Below the pieces are notes generated by a model. That model saw only the letters and a list, made by a program, of their open reading frames with translations. It made no database searches and was not told the origin of the DNA. The position numbers and the translations under genes were made by a program. From a bacterium (lineage in GTDB: Bacteria > Krumholzibacteriota > Krumholzibacteriia > JACNKJ01), in NCBI GenBank assembly GCA_014382085.1, contig JACNKJ010000117.1, positions 1 to 6,286 on the forward strand: a stretch of DNA of 6,286 nt, written 5' to 3'. Positions 1 through 5,744 of this stretch are shown piece after piece (the stretch's first letter is position 1; every line of letters starts with the position of its first letter).

Positions 1-915
1 CTCAACGGCGGCAAGCTCGGCGCCTTGACCCTCTTCTCCGGAAGCCGGGAACTCAGAGATGCCGACGGCGACACCTTCCCCAACTTCGAAGACATCGACG
101 GAGTCATGGGCGCCCACTATCGCTACTACGGACTTCCCATGAAGGGCATGCTCGGTCTCAGCGCCGCCCGCTACAACGAAGAGGAAGAGCTTCTTGAGCA
201 GCGCATCGGCGCGTCGCTCTGGTTCGGCAACTTCCCTCTGGGCTCCCTCGCCTACGAGATGCGCTACGAGACCGAATCGGAAATGCTCTACTTCTCCCAC
301 CTTCGCCTATCCGGGAAGAAGGGCGTCTACGATTACGGCGTCACCTGGAACATGAAGGAAGGCTACCTTCCCAACTATACCGACTCCTGGATCACCCAGT
401 TGGTGCGCGACGAAGAGTGGTTCGCCGACGGTGCGCTGAGCAAGCGTCAGGAGCTTCGGATTCAGGCCGGCTTCCCCTGCAGGGCCATCGATGGCTTCCG
501 CTGGACCGCCGCCGTGGTTGAAATCTTCCCCGAGCTCGGCGACCGCGGAGATGGTTTCGAACTCAGCCTGAGCGGCAAAGGCCTCAACGCGGGCTTCCGC
601 ATGCAGCGCGGCTATCGTGGAGAGCGCACGGGCTTCTTCGGCAGTTACCGCCACGCCGTCCTGGAAGACACCTGGCTATGGATCGACCTGAATCGCATGG
701 CCTACAAGTACGGCGACGAGAGCATCAGCGAGCAGGCCGTGACCGACGACTACAGCATGGCCAGCCGTCTGGGCCTCGATCACTACTGCAGCAAGTTCCC
801 CCTGGAGCTGCGATTGATCTTCGAAAGCCTAACCACACCGAGAGCGGAATATGAAAACCGCTTCATCGGAATGATCGCCTATCGCTTCGGAACATCCCAC
901 GGGGAGGAGGACTAG
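1..915 (+). CDS. Probable outer-membrane beta-barrel (porin-like) protein, 5' partial
   Basis: The reading frame is open from the first base and ends at TAG 913-915, so 304 C-terminal residues are visible and the true start lies upstream; the TTG at 25 is only an internal leucine codon. The sequence shows many short stretches of alternating polar and hydrophobic or aromatic residues (for example GFFGSYRHAVLEDTWLWIDL and ENRFIGMIAYRF) separated by charged, Gly/Asp-rich turns, with no hydrophobic helix and no heme motif. That pattern and the near-terminal aromatic strand fit a transmembrane beta-barrel. I do not recognise a specific family. Its stop is two bases before an octaheme cytochrome gene, which suggests co-translation and, by analogy with porin-cytochrome conduits (OmbB, MtrB, PioB), a role as the outer-membrane sleeve for that cytochrome. 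A different outer-membrane role remains possible. Confidence 0.6.
   Translation, partial: LNGGKLGALTLFSGSRELRDADGDTFPNFEDIDGVMGAHYRYYGLPMKGMLGLSAARYNEEEELLEQRIGASLWFGNFPLGSLAYEMRYETESEMLYFSHLRLSGKKGVYDYGVTWNMKEGYLPNYTDSWITQLVRDEEWFADGALSKRQELRIQAGFPCRAIDGFRWTAAVVEIFPELGDRGDGFELSLSGKGLNAGFRMQRGYRGERTGFFGSYRHAVLEDTWLWIDLNRMAYKYGDESISEQAVTDDYSMASRLGLDHYCSKFPLELRLIFESLTTPRAEYENRFIGMIAYRFGTSHGEED
901..910 (+). promoter_or_regulatory. Strong ribosome binding site of the octaheme cytochrome
   Basis: The purine run GGGGAGGAGG lies seven bases before the ATG at 918, inside the last codons of the barrel gene. This placement fixes the start of the cytochrome and suggests translational coupling of the two genes. 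Confidence 0.8.
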
Positions 916-917
916 CC

Positions 918-1520
918 ATGAAAAAGAACCTAAGCATCACCTTCATCGCTCTTCTTCTCGCGGTTCCCGTTCTGGCCATGGAGTTCTCACACGAACTGCA
1001 CGTGGTCGAAAATGAAATGGGATGCGTGGCGTGCCATCCGGCCATCACCCGTGGCGCAGCCATGCCGAACTTGACTGTCTGCCTGGACTGCCACGATGAT
1101 GAGATCGGCGCCAGCTTCGGCGAAACGCCCAGGAGCCACTTCGGTGACTACCGCTTCGAGCATCAGTTCCACGCCCGCATGAGTTCCGGCGAATGCGTGC
1201 TCTGCCACAACGAGTCCGAGGATTGCACTTTCTGCCATCATGGCGAGAACGTGGATTTCCTGTCTCACGATCGCAACCATCGCTACAACCATTCGCTGGA
1301 CGCCATGAAGGGCACGGAAAGCTGCTACAGCTGCCACGGTTCTCAGGACTACTGCAACGTCTGCCATCTGGCTGAAGGTATCAAGCCTGCCAGCCACTTC
1401 GAAGCGGGATTTGGTGGTGCTGGCGGACACACCGATGCGGCTCGGGCGGATGTTCAGTCCTGCATCATGTGCCACGACGGACCCGAACCCCCGCCGAACT
1501 GCGCGATCTGTCACCAGTAA
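918..1520 (+). CDS. Periplasmic octaheme cytochrome c (c3/c7-like repeats)
   Basis: This 200-residue protein has a Sec signal peptide (MKK, then a hydrophobic core to about residue 20, likely cleaved after VLA) and no lipobox cysteine, so it should be soluble in the periplasm. Eight CXXCH motifs begin at C36, C55, C93, C103, C136, C146, C182 and C195. They form four pairs, and the first Cys of each pair follows a His by exactly 11 residues (H25, H82, H125, H171), as in cytochrome c3/c7 proteins where the upstream His is an axial ligand. Eleven other His residues are enough for bis-His ligation of all hemes. There is no catalytic CXXCK. It is immediately downstream of a barrel gene, and heme number and size match the OmaB type of periplasmic octaheme in Geobacter porin-cytochrome complexes; this equivalence is inferred from architecture only. 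It may instead be a free periplasmic electron shuttle. Confidence 0.88.
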   Translation: MKKNLSITFIALLLAVPVLAMEFSHELHVVENEMGCVACHPAITRGAAMPNLTVCLDCHDDEIGASFGETPRSHFGDYRFEHQFHARMSSGECVLCHNESEDCTFCHHGENVDFLSHDRNHRYNHSLDAMKGTESCYSCHGSQDYCNVCHLAEGIKPASHFEAGFGGAGGHTDAARADVQSCIMCHDGPEPPPNCAICHQ

Positions 1521-1565
1521 TGGTGTTAACTCTGCTCTTGTGAATTGAGCGGTGAGTGATTACTG

Positions 1566-1602
1566 TCAGGAGGTGATGAAAAATCGCCTCCTGATTTATT
1601 TT
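1566..1602 (+). promoter_or_regulatory. Terminator-like hairpin overlapping the start of the NapC-like gene
   Basis: Bases 1566-1577 pair with 1583-1594 in a 12-bp stem with one G-U pair and a five-base GAAAA loop, followed at once by TTTATTTT (1595-1602). By structure this is a Rho-independent terminator, 45 bases after the octaheme stop. The 5' arm also contains AGGAGGTGAT, an extended match to the anti-Shine-Dalgarno sequence, and the ATG at 1576. A second small stem (1607-1612 with 1616-1621, loop of three) follows. The element could terminate or attenuate transcription between the two genes, or hide the translation start. Confidence 0.65.
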
Positions 1603-3006
1603 AGGGTCCTCACACTGAGGAATACCACCCACCCCTTGGGCCTGCTGGGCTTGCTGGCTTTCTATATCAGCATCCTGCTCATCCTCATCTTCCTATCTCT
1701 GGAGACCCTGGGCTTCCATCAGTCCCCGTACATGGGCATCGTCACATTCATGGCCCTGCCCACCTGTATGGTGGCCGGCCTGGGTCTGGTGTTCCTGGGA
1801 CGGGTCCTGGGGCGGAAGGGGGCTAAATCAGACGGAACATCCCCCCTCTACGCCTTCCCCAATTGGGATCTCAACGATCACGAACATCGGCGCAAATTTG
1901 CGGTGATGCTGGTGACGGTCATCGGTCTGCTGACCCTCACGGCCATGGTGTCCTACCGCGGCGTAGAATTCATGGAGTCGGAAACCTTCTGCGGCAAGAC
2001 CTGTCACACCGTGATGCAGCCCGAACACGTTGCCTACAGCAACTCCCCCCACTCCAACGTGCGCTGCGTTGACTGTCACATCGGGCCGGGTGCCGGCTGG
2101 TTTGTGAAGTCCAAGATCTCCGGTATTCGCCAGGTCTTCGCAGTCTTGGGCAACACTTTTAGCCGGCCCATCGAAACACCCATCCACAATTTGCGACCGG
2201 CGCGAGAAACCTGCGAACAGTGCCACTGGCCTGAGAAATTCCACGGCGATCGGCTCATGCTCAAGCGTCACTATCAGGAAGATGAAGACAATACCGAGCT
2301 GGTGAACCTGCTTCTGCTCAAGGTTGGTGGCGGTAGTACCGAGTCGGGCTTTGCCGAGGGCATTCACTGGCACATGAGCCCCGACACCAAAGTGGAGTAC
2401 ATCGCCGACGAGAAGCGGGAAGAAATCTACTGGGTGCGATCTGCAGGCGCCGACGGCGAGGTTACGGAATTCGTCAAGGACGGCTTCGAAGTGGATGAAG
2501 CCTTCTTCGCCGAGCACGAGATTCGTCAGATGGATTGCATGGACTGCCACAATCGGCCCACGCACACTTTCGAAGAGCCCGGTTATGCAGTGGACAAGGC
2601 TATCGCCGGCAATGCCATCTCCGTGGAGCTTCCCTACATCAAGCGCGAGGTAATGCGAGCCATTCAGGCCGACTACGCCAATCGCGAAGAAGCGGATGTG
2701 GCCATTGCCGCGTCATTGGAAACCTTTTACGCTGAAGGCGAATGGAGCGGCAGCGAGGAATTGGCTTTCGCCATCGCGAAGGCGCGCGAAATCTACCTAC
2801 GCAATATCTTCCCGGAAATGGGTATCGACTGGGGCACTTACCCGAACCACATCGGACATGAATATTTCCCGGGATGCTTCCGTTGTCACGACGATGAGCA
2901 TAGTTCCACCGAGGGCGCGACCATCAGTCAGGATTGCGACAACTGCCACAGCATTCTGGCATGGGAAGAGAAAGAGCCGGCGATCATGGATGAGCTGTTT
3001 CCTTAG
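1576..3006 (+). CDS. NapC/NirT-family multiheme membrane cytochrome c (ImcH-like)
   Basis: With the ATG at 1576 the protein has 476 residues. Three hydrophobic helices lie near residues 20-44, 52-78 and 108-128, followed by a periplasmic heme domain. Heme motifs begin at C139 (CGKTCH, an unusual CX3CH), C164, C213, C321, C434 and C454, six in all. The blocks SYRGVEFMES, CHIGPGAGWFVKSK and RPARETCEQCHWPEKF are typical of NapC/NirT-type quinol dehydrogenases with a three-helix N-terminus. The protein should oxidise quinol at the inner membrane and pass electrons to periplasmic cytochromes. Geobacter ImcH has the same general architecture (described with seven hemes), so the equivalence is tentative. 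The start is uncertain: GTG 1552 and GTG 1573 are in frame, and AGGAGG lies only two bases before ATG 1576, within a strong hairpin. Homologs begin with a short segment before the RN-x-PL-like motif, which fits 1576. Confidence 0.87.
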   Translation: MKNRLLIYFRVLTLRNTTHPLGLLGLLAFYISILLILIFLSLETLGFHQSPYMGIVTFMALPTCMVAGLGLVFLGRVLGRKGAKSDGTSPLYAFPNWDLNDHEHRRKFAVMLVTVIGLLTLTAMVSYRGVEFMESETFCGKTCHTVMQPEHVAYSNSPHSNVRCVDCHIGPGAGWFVKSKISGIRQVFAVLGNTFSRPIETPIHNLRPARETCEQCHWPEKFHGDRLMLKRHYQEDEDNTELVNLLLLKVGGGSTESGFAEGIHWHMSPDTKVEYIADEKREEIYWVRSAGADGEVTEFVKDGFEVDEAFFAEHEIRQMDCMDCHNRPTHTFEEPGYAVDKAIAGNAISVELPYIKREVMRAIQADYANREEADVAIAASLETFYAEGEWSGSEELAFAIAKAREIYLRNIFPEMGIDWGTYPNHIGHEYFPGCFRCHDDEHSSTEGATISQDCDNCHSILAWEEKEPAIMDELFP

Positions 3007-3008
3007 GT

Positions 3009-3107
3009 CTCCAGTCTCGCATCACCAGTCTCCAGAAGAAGACCCTCCCCATTCCGGGGAGGGTTTCGTTTTAGCTCGCGGCTGGAGACTGGGGACCGGG
3101 GACTGGC
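3009..3107. repeat. Short CCAGTCTCC-type direct and inverted repeats around the terminator
   Basis: CCAGTCTC occurs at 3011-3018 and again at 3025-3032. The 11-mer CCAGTCTCCAG (3025-3035) has its exact reverse complement at 3082-3092, so the copies bracket the terminator. On the right side the motif decays into further GGGGAC and GGGGACTGG units up to 3107. The copies are non-coding and may be a simple intergenic repeat; their function is unknown. Confidence 0.6.
3041..3072 (+). terminator. Rho-independent terminator between convergent genes
   Basis: ACCCTCCCC (3042-3050) pairs perfectly with GGGGAGGGT (3056-3064) around the loop ATTCC, followed by TTTCGTTTT. It lies 35 bases after the NapC-like stop and about 50 bases beyond the end of the convergent gene. 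On the other strand the stem is followed by a moderately T-rich stretch, so it may act in both directions. Confidence 0.85.
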
Positions 3108-3111
3108 GGCC

Positions 3112-5544
3112 TTAATGCCCTCCCGCGACCATTCCCCAAATAATCAGCACCAGTAGGATCAGTCCCAGCGACAGTGCGAAGGTGCCCCAGGCGTAGGCTA
3201 AAATCTGATGCCAGGCCGAACGCGGACCCTGGAAGCTCGATTCAAGTTGGCCCTGGGACTTCATGCGCTCGTACTGCTCGGGCCGCTCTTCTCTCAATTC
3301 CTCTTCAGTGATTAGTCCCGTGTAGATGCTCACGTCCATGGGGAATTTTTCACTTCGGAAATGGGTGTTGAAAAAGTGCACGATGAAGATGAAGGCCGTG
3401 GCCATAAGGGCTTCTTCCTTGTGAATGGTATCGGCCAATGACACCACTCCTCCACCCAGCAAGTTGCCGAAGAATTCTTCATTCCACCGGATGAGCCCGG
3501 AAACGCCAATGACGGCCACTCCCCAGAACACGGCGAAATAGTCGAACTTTTCCCAATAGGTCCAACGGTCGAAACTCGGTTTGACCGACCGGCCGAGGAA
3601 CCAGAGCAGGTGCTGCCAAAAGTCCACGAAGTCTTTCTTGCGCGGCGCCATGGAATCGGGTCCCACGAGAATTTTGCGCCAGCCATGTTTGCGAAGCTTC
3701 CAGCCCAGCTGCATCAGATGCAGGAAGAAGTATAGTGCGGTGATGATGGCCGCGATGTAGTGCAATTTCTGCGCGAGTTTCAGACTCATCACGTTTTCGA
3801 AGAACCAGCTTCCCGGCACCGTGTGCGAATAGGACTGGGGCAGCCCAGTGAAGGCCAGCATGAGGAAGCTCATGTTCACCAAGACGTGGAGCATGCGGTC
3901 GTAACCTGAGAATCGACGATAGTAACGCTTGTCGAAGTGATGCAGGCGAGGCTGAATGCCTCGCTGGAACCAGAGGAAAGTGTGCAGGCCGAAGAAGCTA
4001 AGAACGCCCACGAAAAGCAGCTTCATCAACTTGTCGGCAGTGGCGAAGGCCTGCAGGAATGCCCTGTGTTCGGCTCTATCGGGATCTTCAACCAAGGCTA
4101 GCGATTCCTCACGGGCTAGCTTATAGGCGTGAGTGTCGGAATTAGCGAGACCCTCTTCGACTTCCGCCGCCGTGGGTTGCACGGGATGAACCAGATAGGT
4201 CACGAAGTTCTCGCTGGCCGTGTCGTGACACTGTTTGCAGGTCTCGAGAATGTTCACCCGGTTCACCGATGACATGGGATCCTCAGGTTCGAGAATATTG
4301 TGATATCCATGGCAGTTGGTGCAGGTGGCGAAGTGAAGTCCCTCTTCGTGCACCGCGTAGAGCTTGCCGTGATAGGTATCCTTGTAACCCTGGACTACGT
4401 AAGGGTTGATTCCGTAGGAAAGCATAAGGTCTCTGTCGCCATGGCACTTTGAGCAAGTCGCAACGATGGTCTCTGAATCGAACTGAAGATCTGGTCTTAG
4501 AATTTGGTTCTCACCATGGCAATCGATGCAGGTGGCCGGCTCCTTGTTGCCCACTTCCTGGGAACGTCCGTGGGCGGACATGCTCCAGGCCTCATCCTGC
4601 TCTTCATGGCACTTGCCGCATTCTCGATGGGTCCAATGCGGCGTAGCCTCGCCATCCTCAACCTTCCAATGATACTGATGGCACTCGGTGCAGTTGACTT
4701 CGCGCCCCATGACCTCGGCATCCATGATCGACCCATGCGCGAACTCATCACCCTCGTGTTGGCTCTTCTCGTGGCAGTAGTTGCACTTATTGAAGATGCC
4801 TTCCTCTTTGTAGATGCGATGGGCGATGGAAGTCATGTCGGTCTGATGACCCGTATGGCAGAACACGCAGCTCACTTCAGAGTCTTCCGCCCCCGCTTCC
4901 TTGTGCAGGCTGGCCCGATGTCCCGTGTGACAGGCGTCGCAGGTTTCCGAAACATTGTTGGGGTGAACCCGCGAATTGGGATCGGTGGGCTTGTAGATGG
5001 CGTGGCTGTCATGGCAGTCGGTACAAGAAGGCGCACGATCGTCATCATTGTCTTCGAGATGTCGATAATGCGTCGAGTGCACGTAGTTCTCGATATCCTT
5101 CTGATGGCACTGCGAGCAGATGAGTACGATTTCCTGCTTGTATTCCGTCGATCCCGACTTGCCGTGCTTTCCAACCTCATGAGCATTGTGGCAAGTAGCG
5201 CAGGTGGGATAAGTGCGCGTATCTCCAGGATGCCTCTGCGCATGCCAACTGTTTCGGTACTGCTCATCCTGCTCATCATGGCAACTTGCGCAATCCACAG
5301 TGGGAGGCTCAGGCCAGTGAGGCTCATCTTCGAAGTCTCCACCCTCGTGGCAATCAATGCAGTCCATATCCTCATGCATGGACCCCTTGAAGAGTTCGGG
5401 CGCCACGTAAATGATCTCACCCGTGGCGTTGGTCAGTTCGTGATCGTCATGGCAATCGAAGCAATCCTCGCTGTTTTGGGCCAGAATCGGTCCGGCAAAT
5501 AGGATGAGAGCCAGGGCGAAAAGAGGCGTAATCTTCGATGGCAT
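3112..5544 (-). CDS. Fifteen-heme cytochrome c fused to membrane cytochrome b (CbcL-like)
   Basis: This 810-residue protein has a signal peptide (residues 1-22, cleavage near ILA-Q). It then carries 15 CXXCH motifs starting at C28, 62, 85, 115, 143, 174, 202, 226, 254, 285, 309, 339, 364, 408 and 436. The C-terminal part has about six membrane helices (roughly 506-526, 551-571, 594-614, 668-688, 709-726 and 787-806). RMLHVLVNMSFLMLAFTGLP, with H553, resembles the first ligand helix of the formate dehydrogenase gamma/HydC type of diheme cytochrome b. H595, H609, H708 and H723 are further candidate b-heme ligands. Such fusions are expected to exchange electrons between menaquinone and periplasmic cytochromes. 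Geobacter CbcL is the best-known case but has fewer c hemes, from memory nine. Hemes 1-7 and 9-15 look like a tandem duplication. The ATG at 5544 is preceded by GAGG at a five-base spacing. The gene is convergent with the NapC-like gene and divergent from the TetR gene. Confidence 0.9.
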   Translation of the reverse strand: MPSKITPLFALALILFAGPILAQNSEDCFDCHDDHELTNATGEIIYVAPELFKGSMHEDMDCIDCHEGGDFEDEPHWPEPPTVDCASCHDEQDEQYRNSWHAQRHPGDTRTYPTCATCHNAHEVGKHGKSGSTEYKQEIVLICSQCHQKDIENYVHSTHYRHLEDNDDDRAPSCTDCHDSHAIYKPTDPNSRVHPNNVSETCDACHTGHRASLHKEAGAEDSEVSCVFCHTGHQTDMTSIAHRIYKEEGIFNKCNYCHEKSQHEGDEFAHGSIMDAEVMGREVNCTECHQYHWKVEDGEATPHWTHRECGKCHEEQDEAWSMSAHGRSQEVGNKEPATCIDCHGENQILRPDLQFDSETIVATCSKCHGDRDLMLSYGINPYVVQGYKDTYHGKLYAVHEEGLHFATCTNCHGYHNILEPEDPMSSVNRVNILETCKQCHDTASENFVTYLVHPVQPTAAEVEEGLANSDTHAYKLAREESLALVEDPDRAEHRAFLQAFATADKLMKLLFVGVLSFFGLHTFLWFQRGIQPRLHHFDKRYYRRFSGYDRMLHVLVNMSFLMLAFTGLPQSYSHTVPGSWFFENVMSLKLAQKLHYIAAIITALYFFLHLMQLGWKLRKHGWRKILVGPDSMAPRKKDFVDFWQHLLWFLGRSVKPSFDRWTYWEKFDYFAVFWGVAVIGVSGLIRWNEEFFGNLLGGGVVSLADTIHKEEALMATAFIFIVHFFNTHFRSEKFPMDVSIYTGLITEEELREERPEQYERMKSQGQLESSFQGPRSAWHQILAYAWGTFALSLGLILLVLIIWGMVAGGH

Positions 5545-5549
5545 GGAGT

Positions 5550-5554
5550 CCTCG
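5550..5554 (-). promoter_or_regulatory. Ribosome binding site of the 15-heme cytochrome gene
   Basis: On the minus strand CGAGG ends five bases before the ATG at 5544, a normal Shine-Dalgarno position that supports this start and the signal peptide behind it. Confidence 0.65.
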
Positions 5555-5596
5555 CGATTTCATCTTCTTGAATTTTTTTCGGTGAGCCGAGATAAC

Positions 5597-5624
5597 ATAC
5601 TATGACGCGCGCCTTGAATGTCAA
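5597..5624 (-). promoter_or_regulatory. Sigma-70-type promoter of the 15-heme cytochrome gene
   Basis: On the minus strand a perfect TTGACA -35 box (5624-5619) is followed after 16 bases by TAGTAT (5602-5597), a four-of-six match to the -10 consensus. Transcription would begin near 5590, leaving a leader of about 45 bases with an A-rich tract before the ribosome binding site. Confidence 0.6.
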
Positions 5625-5667
5625 CTCTGGACCCTGAAATCCGGTAAGCCACATCGTGAATCGCCTC

Positions 5668-5696
5668 TTGACTTTGCTGTCGGCCCTTGGTATTGT
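5668..5696 (+). promoter_or_regulatory. Sigma-70-type promoter of the TetR-family gene
   Basis: TTGACT (5668-5673) and TATTGT (5691-5696) are separated by exactly 17 bases. A start site near 5703 would give a leader of about 40 bases. The -35 boxes of this and the divergent cytochrome promoter are 43 bases apart, so the two promoters are arranged back to back. Confidence 0.6.
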
Positions 5697-5702
5697 CCAA
5701 CC

Positions 5703-5731
5703 AGTTAATTAAAATACTTGTTTAATACTAG
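5703..5731. promoter_or_regulatory. AT-rich imperfect palindrome, candidate TetR operator
   Basis: ATTAAA (5708-5713) and TTTAAT (5721-5726) form an inverted repeat with a seven-base spacer. The flanks AGT (5703-5705 region, offset by two bases) and ACT (5727-5729) extend the symmetry imperfectly. AATACT also occurs twice (5713-5718 and 5725-5729 region). The block lies at the predicted start site of the regulator gene, where an autorepressor would bind. The symmetry is short and the composition AT-rich, so chance is possible. Confidence 0.35.
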
Positions 5732-5735
5732 AACC

Positions 5736-5739
5736 AGGA
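5736..5739 (+). promoter_or_regulatory. Ribosome binding site of the TetR-family gene
   Basis: AGGA lies five bases before the ATG at 5745. It is short but correctly placed, and it supports this start just ahead of the DNA-binding domain. Confidence 0.5.
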
Positions 5740-5744
5740 TCACC

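Noticed and set aside
307..654. Minus-strand open frame inside the barrel gene
   Set aside because: The Ala-rich low-complexity translation is a codon-bias shadow, while the plus-strand frame shows beta-barrel patterning and is coupled to the next gene.
987..1514. Minus-strand open frame across the octaheme gene
   Set aside because: The plus strand encodes a signal peptide and eight CXXCH motifs; the antisense product shows nothing recognisable.
1538..1566. Possible promoter TTGTGA-17-TACTGT ahead of the NapC-like gene
   Set aside because: The boxes match only four and three of six consensus bases, and the start would fall in the hairpin at the ATG, implying a leaderless transcript. Too weak to annotate.
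1828..2565. Minus-strand open frame across the NapC-like gene
   Set aside because: It is antisense to conserved heme motifs and membrane helices and has no supporting signal of its own.
1576..3006. NrfH/NrfA-type nitrite reductase assignment for the locus
   Set aside because: No CXXCK active-site motif occurs in any protein of the window, and the NapC-like protein has three membrane helices rather than the single one of NrfH.
4504..5502. Long open frame (332 codons) on the plus strand
   Set aside because: It is antisense to the 15-heme cytochrome; repeated Cys-His codons leave the opposite strand open. It has no ribosome site and no recognisable domain.
5614..5624. TTGA-N3-TCAA palindrome over the cytochrome -35 box, considered as an FNR-type site
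   Set aside because: FNR sites have TTGAT-N4-ATCAA; here the spacing is shorter and the inner bases are missing. Half of it is simply the -35 box.
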